A stretch of DNA of 64,000 nt from NCBI GenBank assembly GCA_947627695.1, contig CANQXF010000005.1:1-64000 (forward strand), in the 5' to 3' direction. The translations under genes and the position numbers were made by a program. Shown piece after piece: positions 33,901 through 41,162 of this stretch; the first letter of the stretch is position 1, and every line of letters starts with the position of its first letter. Under the pieces are notes generated by a model that was not told where the DNA came from, made no database searches, and saw only the letters and a program-made list of their open reading frames with translations. This DNA is from an uncultured Ruminiclostridium sp. (GTDB lineage: Bacteria; Bacillota; Clostridia; Oscillospirales; Ruminococcaceae).

Positions 33901-36900
33901 CCGTCTGTGGTGCAGGTGGGAGCCTTGTCTATTGTGTATTCCTCATTCCACTTGTGTCCTGACGCAAGAAGTCCTCTTGTCTCGGTGGCGGAGCAAACCT
34001 TGCAGGTGCGCTGTTCGGTTCCTTCATCGTCGCAATCAGACATCTTTATGACAGTCCACTCGCTCCAGTCGTGACCGAGGGCAGGAATGACCTCACTGTC
34101 CTTGGTAACGCTGCAGTTTACGCAATGAACGGACTTGCTTCCCTCTGTGGTGCAGCTGGGCTCAACGTCGACTGTTGCGTGATCCGCCCAGGTGTGACCG
34201 TTTGCTTCAAGTCCTCTGGTTTCGGTAACGCCGCATACGGTGCAGCTGTGTTGCTGAGTGCCGCTGTCGTCACAGTCGGGGCTTTCTACGGTTTCCCATT
34301 CGCCCCAGGTGTGGCCTGCGGGGGAAACGACAAAGGGTACTCTGTGAAGCTCCTCTCTGCAATTTTTGCAGTAGATGACTTCATCATAGCTGCCGCCTTC
34401 AGTGCAGGTGGCTAATTTTTCGTTTTCCTTTACAGGATCGTCGTGGGCGTGTTCCTTTGCGGGAATGACACGCTGTTCCTTTACTGCGCCGCATACTGAG
34501 CAGCGGATAGATTCGCTGCCTTCGGTGGTGCAGGTAGGCTCTTTATCAATTGTGTAATCGGTATTCCACTTGTGGTCAGTGTTGGTTGAGCCTCTTTGCT
34601 CAACATGTCCGCAAACGGAACATTCGTGCTGCATAACGCCTGAGGGAAGCTCATTCCATTCGCCGTAGGTATGACCTAAAGCGGGTATTACCTCAGGATT
34701 TCTGAGAGTTTCGCCACATTCCTGGCAGACGTAGCAGTGGATAACTCTTCCGTCTGCGGTACAGGTAGCGGACTTTTCGATCTCATCTGTGGGTTCGCCG
34801 AATGTGTGTTCCTTTGCGGGAATAACTTCCTGATCCTTCGTCTGGTCGCAGTTTTTGCAGTGAACGGACTGACTGCCCTCTGAGGTGCAGGTAGGAGCAG
34901 AGTCGATCGTGGGATGATCCTCCCAGTCGTGACCGTTGGGGTCAAGATTCTTTGTTTCAGTCAATCCGCATCTGCTGCAAGTTCTCTTCTGGCTGCCGCT
35001 GTCGCTGCAGTTGGGAGATTCCACCGTTTCCCAATCCTTCCAGTTATGACCGAGTGGAGTAATCTGTCTTAATTCCGTCTGATATTTGCCGCCGCATTCT
35101 TTGCAGCAGATGAATAAATATTCAAGACCGGGCTCGGTGCAGGTGGGATGTGTGATCTGTTCGGTTATTTTATACCACACTGTATGTCCGCCTTTAAGGG
35201 TAACGGTGCGTGTGACGGTATTTCCCGCCTTGTCGGTGACGGTTATAACATATTGCTTAGGTTCGCCTGTGGTGTTCTCTATCTTGTAGCTTGACTGAAG
35301 CTGATTTACAGGTGCGGAAGTATCAACGGAAACGATAGAAGGTCCGTCCTCAACGCCGGGATCGCCCTGAGCGCTGCTGTCGAACAAAACCTCTCCGTTG
35401 ACTTCGATCTTTGCTACTGCTCCGTTGTCGGTCACGGAAAATACTGCGTCAGCACAGTATTCGCCGTTGTCGGCTACGCCCGTGATAACGGGGCTGTCAA
35501 AGTCGATCATAATACCTGTGGTGCTGGCGTAGGAGGAATTTCCCACCTCGTCAGTGACCTTGACGTATACTATCGCCTTTTGCTGATCTTTAAGATAAAT
35601 GCTGTCCTTGTATTCCTCCCAGAGGATCCCTTTTTCAAGGTCTTCGTCAGCTATTTTTTTATCGTTTATGTAATAGGATATCGTCAACTTGTCATTGACG
35701 TCATCGTCCGAGGCTGTTACACTTATTGTCTGAGGTTCGTTGAAATAAAGGTCGAAGGTGGGATTTTCGTGAAGAGCAGCCCATTTGTGCTCGCCCATCT
35801 CTATTAGTATAGTGGGGGCGGTGATGTCGAGGTAGACAGCTTCGTATGTCCTGTCGCCTGTGCTGCCGGTTTTGATAGTTATCTCAGAGGCTTCGCCTGT
35901 GGAGTCGTCTTCCTGTGAGGAAGTCCAGCCGACGAATCTGTACCCCTCTTTTTCGGGAGAAGGCAGGGTTATGTCTTCTGAAGTGACGTCGTAGGCTCTT
36001 GTGTACTTGTTGTCTTCTTTTTTCCAATCATCGCCTTTGATAACGCCGCCTTTGGTTTCAAGGGTTATGGTGTATTCTATGGGAGTTCTTTCGCTGTAAA
36101 GGGAAATGTCTTCGGTTACTGTGTCGCTGTCGAAGTTCCATTCGGTTGAATGATCCTCATCCTTAAACCATCTGTCACCTGAGGAATACCCCTTATCAGA
36201 ATATTCCACCTTTGGGACGGTCAGGTGTTTGCCTTTGTTTGCAAAGTCTACAGCAACCGGTATTTCACCCAGCATATAGGTTACCTTGTATACCCTGTTT
36301 TCATCTTTGCCTATTTCAAGAACTGGAGCAGCATCTCCGCCTTCACCCAGCTTCTGAGTCCAAATGACGGTTTCCTGTCCGTTCTGAAGTCCCCACGCCG
36401 CAGAGCCGCTTTTCAGTTCATCAGTGGTGAGGCCGTAAACGGTGTCGCTTTTGCCGCTGAGTATTGCAATAGAGGTATTGCTTTTGTTGAAATAGCAGTT
36501 TTCAACCTTTCCCGCTGTGCCGACAAGTCCTGCAATTGCGCTGAAGGAGCCGCTGCCCTTTACATCAGCATAGCAGTTTTTGATAGTGCCGTCGCATACA
36601 CCCGCGATACCGCCTACCGAGAAAGAGCCGCTGACATTTCCGGCGATAAGGCAGTTCTCTATGGTGCCGTCGTTCATACCGCAGATGATCCCGACAAAAA
36701 AGCCGGGTATATCGATGTTGCCCTTAACGCTCAGATTTTTTATTGTACCGTCGTTCTTGCCGAACAGTCCGAATGTGTACAGACGTCCGGAGTCGAATGT
36801 ATTGCTTTTGTTGTTTATGGTTAATCCTGATATTGTGTGTCCTTGTCCGTCAAAAACGCCTTTAAAAGATATAGTTTTTGACGAGTCAGACGAGCTTGAC

Positions 36901-37232
36901 GTGGAATAATAACCGCTTGAATTTCTGCCGATAGGATACCAGACAGTACCACTGTCCAGCGTGATATTATCGGTCAGCTTGTAATGAGCCTCCGAATATT
37001 TTCCGTCGGTATCGTTTTTGTTAATTGCATCTCTCATATTCTCAAGGTCTTTTTGATCCTTGATAACATAAGGATCTTCAGCTGTTCCTTTGCCGGTCAG
37101 TGAGAATGTAAAACTCTCCTCAACGGCAGCTTCGGCATGATGCGTCAGACTACCTGCGGGGATAGCAGCAAGCGCTAACGCTGAGGCCGTGATAATGCTG
37201 ATGATACGTTTAAACTTGTTGCCTGATAACAT
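30912..37232 (-). CDS. Giant sortase-anchored surface protein with Cys-rich tandem repeats
   Basis: 2106 residues. After a signal peptide (about 1-35), GLUG-like repeats occur at about 140-255 ('GLFGKNDGTIKNLSV', 'GGIAGVCDGTIKNC'). InlB-type B-repeats (about 320-475) and an Ig-like region follow. Then comes a long array of about 40-residue units, each Cys-x8-Cys-x2-Cys plus a later 'GH' (about 700-1880), which could be metal-binding. A C-terminal domain ends in a sorting signal 'VPPATGS', a hydrophobic helix and KKNRK. PPxTG resembles signals used by the C. difficile-type class B sortase. No sortase lies in the window. Ligand and function are unknown; it is exported and wall-anchored by prediction. 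Confidence 0.85.
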   Translation of the reverse strand: MLSGNKFKRIISIITASALALAAIPAGSLTHHAEAAVEESFTFSLTGKGTAEDPYVIKDQKDLENMRDAINKNDTDGKYSEAHYKLTDNITLDSGTVWYPIGRNSSGYYSTSSSSDSSKTISFKGVFDGQGHTISGLTINNKSNTFDSGRLYTFGLFGKNDGTIKNLSVKGNIDIPGFFVGIICGMNDGTIENCLIAGNVSGSFSVGGIAGVCDGTIKNCYADVKGSGSFSAIAGLVGTAGKVENCYFNKSNTSIAILSGKSDTVYGLTTDELKSGSAAWGLQNGQETVIWTQKLGEGGDAAPVLEIGKDENRVYKVTYMLGEIPVAVDFANKGKHLTVPKVEYSDKGYSSGDRWFKDEDHSTEWNFDSDTVTEDISLYSERTPIEYTITLETKGGVIKGDDWKKEDNKYTRAYDVTSEDITLPSPEKEGYRFVGWTSSQEDDSTGEASEITIKTGSTGDRTYEAVYLDITAPTILIEMGEHKWAALHENPTFDLYFNEPQTISVTASDDDVNDKLTISYYINDKKIADEDLEKGILWEEYKDSIYLKDQQKAIVYVKVTDEVGNSSYASTTGIMIDFDSPVITGVADNGEYCADAVFSVTDNGAVAKIEVNGEVLFDSSAQGDPGVEDGPSIVSVDTSAPVNQLQSSYKIENTTGEPKQYVITVTDKAGNTVTRTVTLKGGHTVWYKITEQITHPTCTEPGLEYLFICCKECGGKYQTELRQITPLGHNWKDWETVESPNCSDSGSQKRTCSRCGLTETKNLDPNGHDWEDHPTIDSAPTCTSEGSQSVHCKNCDQTKDQEVIPAKEHTFGEPTDEIEKSATCTADGRVIHCYVCQECGETLRNPEVIPALGHTYGEWNELPSGVMQHECSVCGHVEQRGSTNTDHKWNTDYTIDKEPTCTTEGSESIRCSVCGAVKEQRVIPAKEHAHDDPVKENEKLATCTEGGSYDEVIYCKNCREELHRVPFVVSPAGHTWGEWETVESPDCDDSGTQQHSCTVCGVTETRGLEANGHTWADHATVDVEPSCTTEGSKSVHCVNCSVTKDSEVIPALGHDWSEWTVIKMSDCDDEGTEQRTCKVCSATETRGLLASGHKWNEEYTIDKAPTCTTDGSKSIHCVNCDATKDSEVIPALGHDWGEWETIDSPDCDDEGTQQRTCKVCGVTETKGLEANGHTWEDHATVDVAPTCTTEGSQSIHCINCSATKDSEIIPALGHDWGEWETVESPDCDDEGTQQRTCKVCGIKETNGLAANGHTWEDHATVDIEPTCTTEGSQSIHCVNCSATKDSEVVPALGHDWGEWETIDSPDCDDEGTQQRTCKVCGVTETKGLEANGHTWEDHVTVDVEPTCTTEGSQSIHCVNCSATKDSEVVPALGHDWGEWETVDSPDCDDEGTQQRTCKVCGVTETKGLEANGHTWEDHATVDVAPTCTTEGSQSIHCVNCSATKDSEIIPALGHDWGEWETIESPDCDDEGTQQRTCKVCGVTETKGLEANGHTWEDHATVDVEPTCTTEGSQSIHCVNCSATKDSEVIPALGHDWGEWETIESPDCDDEGTQQRTCKVCGVTETKGLEANGHTWEDHATVDVAPTCTTEGSQSIHCVNCSATKDSEVIPALGHDWGEWETIDSPDCDDEGTQQRTCKVCGVTETKGLAANGHTWEDHATVDVAPTCTTEGSQSIHCINCSATKDSEVIPALGHEWGEWETIESPDCDDEGTQQRTCKVCGVTETKGLEANGHTWEDHATVDVEPTCTTEGSQSIHCVSCSATKDSEVIPALGHDWGEWETIDSPDCDDEGTQQRTCKVCGVTETKGLAANGHDWEDHYTVDKEMTCLTDGSESIHCKNCDAVKDSRAIPAPGHHTPSSELVGEKPATPTEDGYTGDVVCEVCGETLEKGEVIPATQGDLEFVPETDENAPSVEMTDEEIKDLEDAVLTDEDKAARDEGADIKVVLSVKDGTDSVSDSDKQLAEELIGEDYVLGQYLEIDITKYVDSTATIVTQLSKAVKITLAIPEDLLGGKTYAVVRVHDGKAEILADIDDDPATITFLTDKFSAYAVVYVEDEIATPPDDTTKPDDTTDNDVPPATGSTLPVIPFVVTALAVTVLGISKKNRK
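31741..34380 (-). repeat. Eleven-unit 240-bp tandem repeat inside the surface protein gene
   Basis: The same start, CCCTCgTCGTCgCAgTCgGG, recurs at 31861, 32101, 32341, 32581, 32821, 33061, 33301, 33541 and 33781, and in diverged form at 34021 and 34261: an exact 240-bp period with no indel. Each unit encodes 80 residues, two half-repeats with Cys-x8-Cys-x2-Cys. The first nine (30.9-kb side) are nearly identical; those toward the N-terminus drift. This is recent unit amplification, and copy number may vary between strains or be misassembled. Confidence 0.95.
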
Positions 37233-37306
37233 CTTGTTCCGTCTCCTTTTTCTTTATTACAGTAGAGCGCTGAAACCCTTTATTTCAGCGCATTTGCCGC
37301 AAGTTG

Positions 37307-37335
37307 ATTATAACATTTTTAAGGCGCTTTGTCAA
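37307..37335 (-). promoter_or_regulatory. Consensus sigma-A promoter of the Cys-repeat protein gene
   Basis: On the minus strand TTGACA (37335-37330), 17-base spacer, TATAAT (37312-37307). The short leader contains a 9-bp hairpin at 37267-37291 (GCGCTGAAA/TTTCAGCGC) and an AAGGAG site before the ATG at 37232. Confidence 0.85.
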
Positions 37336-37370
37336 CAGAAAAAGCGGCTGAAAATGACAATTCAGCCGTC
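37336..37370 (-). terminator. Terminator of the hydrogenase-sensor operon
   Basis: CGGCTGAA (37345-37352) pairs with TTCAGCCG (37361-37368), and a T5 run follows on the minus strand. It separates the PHP gene from the promoter of the surface protein gene. Confidence 0.82.
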
Positions 37371-37428
37371 TTTTGTATATTTTTATATTTGCTGTCACAG
37401 ATTCTGTCACATAAATGTAATTTATGCA

Positions 37429-38145
37429 CTATATTTTTGACAGCGCCGACAAAATGCCCTTTGCGTCGGCGGTGTCCACCTCTATCTTGTTGTTGGGGAG
37501 GGAAATGTTTTCCAGCATATGCGCGTCGGAATCGAAGATAACTCTGCAATCGCCTATGTAGGGGTATTTTGCCGTGAGATTTTCCACCGCTTCTGGGTAC
37601 TTTATCTCCACGCAGTCAAAGCCTGCGTCAGGGGGAACGTCGCCCAGCGTGTTTATCAGGCTGAACGCCTTGCGGTCGATGTGGGCGGGTATCATTATCC
37701 CGCCGTAGCTTTTCACCAGCGGCTTTACCGAATAAAAATCAATGTCGGTGGCGTTGATGAGGCAGATGTCCTCAATAGCTACAGTTTCGTCCTCGGTGTT
37801 TTTCACAAGCTGGTTGCCGTATATCTCAGGCTTGTTTTTTATGGGCATTATGCGTTCGTGAACGTATTTGTCAAACTCCATGGCGTTGTCCAGGGCGGGA
37901 AACAGGCACAGGACGTGTATTTCCTCCTGAGTGGTAAGCTCCATTCCAGCTATGGGTATCAGCTCCGCCGCCTTTGCCGCTTCGAAAAATGCAGGGCAGT
38001 TCTTACAGGAATTGTGGTCGGTGAGCGCCGCCGTGTCAAGTCCCAGCATTTTCGCAAGCATTGCGATGTTCACGGGGGTGGATTCGTCGTCGCCGCAAGG
38101 GGACAGGCAGGAGTGTATGTGAAAATCGTAAAATAATTCAGGCAT
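37429..38145 (-). CDS. PHP-domain phosphoesterase
   Basis: 238 residues. The metal-binding PHP signatures are visible: 'DFHIHSCLSPCG' at the N-terminus, 'LTDHNSCKNCPAF', 'PIAGMELTTQEEIHV', 'PAHIDR' and 'FDSDAHML'. PHP proteins hydrolyse phosphate esters or nucleotides; related stand-alone ones act on histidinol phosphate or AMP, but the substrate here is unknown. The start overlaps the end of the DRTGG gene by 8 bases, so it is the translationally coupled last gene of the hydrogenase cluster. Confidence 0.85.
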   Translation of the reverse strand: MPELFYDFHIHSCLSPCGDDESTPVNIAMLAKMLGLDTAALTDHNSCKNCPAFFEAAKAAELIPIAGMELTTQEEIHVLCLFPALDNAMEFDKYVHERIMPIKNKPEIYGNQLVKNTEDETVAIEDICLINATDIDFYSVKPLVKSYGGIMIPAHIDRKAFSLINTLGDVPPDAGFDCVEIKYPEAVENLTAKYPYIGDCRVIFDSDAHMLENISLPNNKIEVDTADAKGILSALSKI

Positions 38146-38464
38146 TTTCCTTCACCAGAAGCGCCGCCTCAAATACGGGCAGGTCGGTTTTCAGAACGTT
38201 TATTCCCTGCGCCTTTGCTTTTTGCAGCATTACCTCGTCCGCCGCCGCACCCTCGGCAAGTATAATGCAGCTCATATCCGCAAGAGACGCCACCGCCGCG
38301 GCGTTGACGTTTCCCATAACAGTGACCCATGCGCAGGAGGAGGGGGCTCTGCTCATAACTATACTAAGCAGGTCGCAGCAGTAAATTTTTTCTATCTCTC
38401 TTGACAGATCGCCTTCAACAAGGAGCTGAAAGCCGCTTTTGTCAAGCAATTCCTTGACCGTCAT
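38138..38464 (-). CDS. DRTGG-domain protein (second in cluster)
   Basis: 108 residues with the DRTGG-type Rossmann-like fold: 'MTVKELLDKSGFQLLVEGD' at the N-terminus, then 'SSCAWVTVMGNVNAAAVASL' and 'INVLKTDLPVFEAALLV' at the end. In other bacteria the domain occurs in phosphotransacetylase and CBS-domain proteins and is thought to bind ligand. It follows the hydrogenase gene by 17 bases and overlaps the PHP gene. Role unknown; its partner is probably the hydrogenase-like protein. Confidence 0.8.
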   Translation of the reverse strand: MTVKELLDKSGFQLLVEGDLSREIEKIYCCDLLSIVMSRAPSSCAWVTVMGNVNAAAVASLADMSCIILAEGAAADEVMLQKAKAQGINVLKTDLPVFEAALLVKENA

Positions 38465-38481
38465 AAATTTCTTTCCTTTCG

Positions 38482-39774
38482 TCAGCTGTCTATTCCACTC
38501 AATTCGCCTGAAAATTCGTGGAGGAATTTTCTCAGAATATGTATGCAGTCCTTTTCCTTTGCCTTGCCCTGGGCTACATCCTCCGCAAAGGCGCGGCAGG
38601 TGGGCGCTCCGCAGCAGCCGCAGTCAAGTCCGGGCAGCTTTGCGGTAAGCTCGTCTACCTTTTGCATTATGCTTATGGATTCCTCAAGGCTGCTGCCCAG
38701 CTTGAACACGGGCATATACTGTATCTTTTCCTCCAAAAAGGCTTTGGGCGGCACTTCCCCGCCTAAGTGAGAGCCTGAAACGGGCAGGTATTTTCTCAGC
38801 ACGTTCAGCTTTACCTTTGCAAGGTAGGGATTTTCCACCGCAAGAACTCCTCCCACACAGCCGCCTGAGCAGGCGTTCAGCTCAATAAAGGCAAGATTTT
38901 GCAGCTTGTCGTCCTCAAGGTCCTCAAGCACTCTTAGCACGTTTTCGATACCGTCGGCGGAAAGGTAGTTGTCGCGGAGTATTCCTCCCGCTTCGCCGCC
39001 GCTTCTGCCCCAGCTGACGCCGATCTTCCCAGCCTCAGGCTCGCCCTTGTAGCTGCTTTCGTCGCCGTTTTTGTAAACGTCCTTCATCAGCGGGAGCAGC
39101 TTGGGGTATATCTCGCTCATGGCGATAACGCCGTCTATCTCGCTTTTGCTGTTGGCAAGAGGGCTGTTTATGGCAGTGACCTTTGCGGGACAGGGAGTGA
39201 TGAAGATAACGCCTATCTTCTCGCTGGGAAGTCCCGTTTCCTTCATAGCCTTTTCCCTTGCCATAGCCGCCGCAAGCTCCACAGGGGCGTTCAGCGGGGA
39301 AATTTTATCTATGAGATTGGGAAAACGGACCCGTATGAGCCTTACGATAGAGGGACAGGCGGAGGAGATGAGGGGAAGCTCCACCTTGTTTTCAGCTATC
39401 AGCTTTCGTGTCATTTCTGATACCATTTCAGCCGCCGCCGCTACCTCAAAAACTGCGTCAAAGCCGAATTTCAGGAGCGCCGCCAGCACGATGCTCTTGT
39501 CGTCAAGATTGTTGAACTGAGCGTACAGTGACGGCGGGGGCAGGACTATCTTGTACTCGTATTTGTCCATTACGCTTATGGGGTCGTAAATGGCTTTTTT
39601 GGCGTGATGAGGACATATCCTTATACATTCGCCGCAGTCTATGCAAAATTCTTTTGTTATGCTCGCCTTGCCGCCTCTTACTCTTATCGCCTGCGTGGGA
39701 CAGCGTTTCAGACAGTTTATGCAGCCCATGCAAAGGTCGGGGTCAAGGTTTACCGAGTGGAAAAAGGTATCCAT
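38482..39774 (-). CDS. Sensory-type [FeFe]-hydrogenase (HydS-like, group C/D)
   Basis: 430 residues. Two ferredoxin [4Fe-4S] motifs lie at Cys15/18/21/25 and Cys44/47/50/54, then the H-cluster domain. Its ligands are kept: Cys140 ('SSACP'), Cys195 with Lys198 ('TPCPAK'), Cys302 and Cys306 ('NACSGGC'). The Cys used for proton transfer in catalytic enzymes (first Cys of TSCCP) is Ala139, and both Met contacts (MPC, MAC) are Thr193 and Asn300. Such changes mark the slow, putatively sensory groups, e.g. T. maritima HydS. A C-terminal Fe-S motif (Cys385/388/393/410) follows. I infer H2 or redox sensing rather than bulk catalysis. Confidence 0.88.
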   Translation of the reverse strand: MDTFFHSVNLDPDLCMGCINCLKRCPTQAIRVRGGKASITKEFCIDCGECIRICPHHAKKAIYDPISVMDKYEYKIVLPPPSLYAQFNNLDDKSIVLAALLKFGFDAVFEVAAAAEMVSEMTRKLIAENKVELPLISSACPSIVRLIRVRFPNLIDKISPLNAPVELAAAMAREKAMKETGLPSEKIGVIFITPCPAKVTAINSPLANSKSEIDGVIAMSEIYPKLLPLMKDVYKNGDESSYKGEPEAGKIGVSWGRSGGEAGGILRDNYLSADGIENVLRVLEDLEDDKLQNLAFIELNACSGGCVGGVLAVENPYLAKVKLNVLRKYLPVSGSHLGGEVPPKAFLEEKIQYMPVFKLGSSLEESISIMQKVDELTAKLPGLDCGCCGAPTCRAFAEDVAQGKAKEKDCIHILRKFLHEFSGELSGIDS

Positions 39775-39805
39775 ATAATCACCCTTTCTCTCTTGGTCTC
39801 AGCGT

Positions 39806-40228
39806 TCAGGAGAGGTTGAACTCCATAGTTACGGTGGTGCCTTTTCCTACCTCGGACTGAACGTCGATATTATCAGAGTATTTTTTCATATTGGGAAGTC
39901 CCATACCTGCACCAAAGCCCAGCGAACGCACGTCGTCAGGCGCAGTGGTATAGCCCTCCTGCATTGCCAGCGCCACATCGGGGATACCTTTGCCTGTATC
40001 GGATATGACTATGGTTATCTTCTGGGAATCTATGGTGACGGCTATCTTTCCGCCGCCGCCGTGAATGACGCAGTTTATCTCTCCCTCATAGGTAGCTATC
40101 GCCACGTTTCTCACAACGTTGGGAGCAATTCCTATCTGCTTCAGTTTATTTTTTATGGCGGAGCTTGCTTCACCAGCTCTGGTGAAGTCCTCCCCCGAAA
40201 CCTCATAATTCAGAACTATCGGAGTCAT
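39806..40228 (-). CDS. Anti-sigma-type GHKL ATPase
   Basis: 140 residues from the ATG at 40228 in an ATGA overlap with the upstream DRTGG gene. It is a single HATPase_c domain like SpoIIAB or RsbW: N-box 'ATYEGEINCVIHGGGG', G1 'ISDTGKGIPD' and G2 'LGFGAGMGLPNM'. These proteins phosphorylate anti-sigma antagonists or act as small histidine-kinase-like partners. No sigma factor or antagonist (STAS) gene is adjacent, so the target is unknown. Genes of this type regularly sit before HydS-like hydrogenases in Clostridia. Confidence 0.87.
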   Translation of the reverse strand: MTPIVLNYEVSGEDFTRAGEASSAIKNKLKQIGIAPNVVRNVAIATYEGEINCVIHGGGGKIAVTIDSQKITIVISDTGKGIPDVALAMQEGYTTAPDDVRSLGFGAGMGLPNMKKYSDNIDVQSEVGKGTTVTMEFNLS

Positions 40229-40572
40229 TTTGCATGACCTCCAAGCCCGTTGGTATACAGTATCCCGCACGCCTCAAACATACGAAGGTCGGTGGACAGT
40301 ATGGCTATGTTCATCTCCTCCGCAAGGCTTATAACGGATTCGTCAGGAGTTTTTCCCCTGACAAAAACTATGCAGATTATGTCCATCATCTCGGCTGTCC
40401 TGATGACCTGAGGGTTCATCAGTCCCGTGAGAAGCACAGCCTGATCCTTGACGAACGCCAGCACGTCGCTCATCATATCGGAGCCGCAGGCGGTATGTAC
40501 CTCGCTTCCCAGAAGCTCCTCGCCGGAAAGCACCTTTGCGTCCAGAAGATTTTTAATGTCGTTGATAGTCAT
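40225..40572 (-). CDS. DRTGG-domain protein (first in cluster)
   Basis: 115 residues from the ATG at 40572; an in-frame GTG at 40581 is an alternative start. 'INDIKNLLDAKVLSGEELLG' then 'AVLLTGLMNPQVIRTAEMMD' and 'MNIAILSTDLRMFEACGILY' match the DRTGG-type fold and are similar to the second DRTGG protein in the cluster. As first gene of the operon, with a palindrome in its leader, it may be a ligand-binding sensor subunit. Two paralogous DRTGG genes flank the hydrogenase and its ATPase. Confidence 0.8.
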   Translation of the reverse strand: MTINDIKNLLDAKVLSGEELLGSEVHTACGSDMMSDVLAFVKDQAVLLTGLMNPQVIRTAEMMDIICIVFVRGKTPDESVISLAEEMNIAILSTDLRMFEACGILYTNGLGGHAK

Positions 40573-40607
40573 AAGAGTCACCGTTCCTTAATTTACGTTT
40601 TTTACAA

Positions 40608-40619
40608 GTCCCATGGGAC
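40608..40619. promoter_or_regulatory. Perfect 12-bp palindrome in the hydrogenase-operon leader
   Basis: GTCCCATGGGAC lies about 17-28 bases downstream of the predicted transcription start of the hydrogenase-sensor operon. It is the right size and place for a dimeric repressor to block elongation or initiation. It does not match the Rex site TTGTTAAnnnnTTAACAA. It could also fold as a short RNA hairpin. Confidence 0.5.
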
Positions 40620-40642
40620 GTTTTTGTGTATGATACATTGAT

Positions 40643-40671
40643 ATTGTAACATAAAACTTGATATTTGTAAA
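40643..40671 (-). promoter_or_regulatory. Sigma-A promoter of the hydrogenase-sensor operon
   Basis: On the minus strand TTTACA (40671-40666), 17-base spacer, TACAAT (40648-40643). Transcription should begin near 40636, about 64 bases before the first gene. Confidence 0.7.
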
Positions 40672-40723
40672 GAGCAGAAAAAATTATTGTTAACGGTGGA
40701 AAATTTTGGGCAGAAAGCACATA

Positions 40724-40752
40724 TTGACAGGAGGAGAGGCGTATTGTATAAT
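40724..40752 (+). promoter_or_regulatory. Consensus sigma-A promoter of a tiny transcription unit
   Basis: TTGACA (40724-40729), 17-base spacer, TATAAT (40747-40752): a perfect consensus, pointing away from the hydrogenase operon. It drives only the 16-codon ORF before a terminator. Confidence 0.82.
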
Positions 40753-40778
40753 TTTAAAAAAGCTCGGAGGGAAAAGTT

Positions 40779-40829
40779 ATGAAAGAAATGATAACGCTTT
40801 GCGGGGAAATCAACGGCTCTGAAAAATAA
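40779..40829 (+). CDS. 16-residue ORF with strong expression signals
   Basis: ATG at 40779 after CGGAGGG encodes MKEMITLCGEINGSEK and stops at TAA. The transcript would run from about 40759 to the terminator at 40880, about 120 bases. No family is recognised. It could be a small protein with one Cys, a leader left over from a deleted gene, or an sRNA with a nonfunctional ORF. The neighbouring genes concern H2 sensing and sporulation, but no link can be shown. Confidence 0.5.
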   Translation: MKEMITLCGEINGSEK

Positions 40830-40842
40830 ATTTTCTGAATAA

Positions 40843-40880
40843 AACAAAAATCGCTCTGCTTACCCGCAGAGCTATTTTTA
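40843..40880. terminator. Bidirectional terminator
   Basis: GCTCTGC (40853-40859) pairs with GCAGAGC (40866-40872), flanked by A5 on the left and T5 on the right. It ends the 16-codon unit on the plus strand and yaaL-bofA on the minus strand. Confidence 0.82.
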
Positions 40881-40883
40881 TTA

Positions 40884-41135
40884 CTAAAGCCAAAGTCCCA
40901 GCGCCGTTATCATAATTGCTCCCGGCACGCCCAGAACGGCGCTTATCAGCACCGTCACGAGATTTACCGCTATGCCGCTGCCCGAAAAGCCTGTCAGCAG
41001 CGCTGAAAGGACAAGCGAGACTATCCCCAGTCCCGAATTTATCAGCATTGTTTTTATAGGCTTTTTCTGTCTGCCGCAGAGATAAAGATATGTAAGGGCA
41101 AGCGCCGCACCCAGTATCATCATCAGAACGTCCAT
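40884..41135 (-). CDS. bofA: BofA-family sporulation regulator (pro-sigma-K processing inhibitor)
   Basis: 83 residues, very hydrophobic, with two or three membrane segments and the family ending 'AVNLVTVLISAVLGVPGAIMITAL'. In B. subtilis BofA with SpoIVFA holds the M50 protease SpoIVFB inactive in the forespore outer membrane until sigma-K processing. The preceding yaaL-type gene preserves the Bacillus order. A sigma-E-like promoter lies upstream. An M50 protease gene is also in the window at 58.4 kb, but whether it is the partner is unknown. Confidence 0.85.
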   Translation of the reverse strand: MDVLMMILGAALALTYLYLCGRQKKPIKTMLINSGLGIVSLVLSALLTGFSGSGIAVNLVTVLISAVLGVPGAIMITALGLWL

Positions 41136-41162
41136 TTTTTCACCTTCCTTGATTTTGCGCCT

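Noticed and set aside
31668-34074. Long plus-strand open frames (up to 475 codons) opposite the Cys-repeat array
   Set aside because: They repeat with the same 240-bp period, lack ribosome sites and exist only because the repeat has no stops in those frames; the minus-strand frame has signal peptide, domains and sorting signal.
31741-34380. CRISPR array
   Set aside because: The repeats are 240 bp, contiguous and coding, with no short repeats and unique spacers; no cas genes are seen.
38482-39774. Bulk H2-producing [FeFe]-hydrogenase
   Set aside because: The proton-transfer Cys and two Met contacts are replaced, and the gene is in a signalling-type cluster without HydB/HydC electron-transfer subunits.
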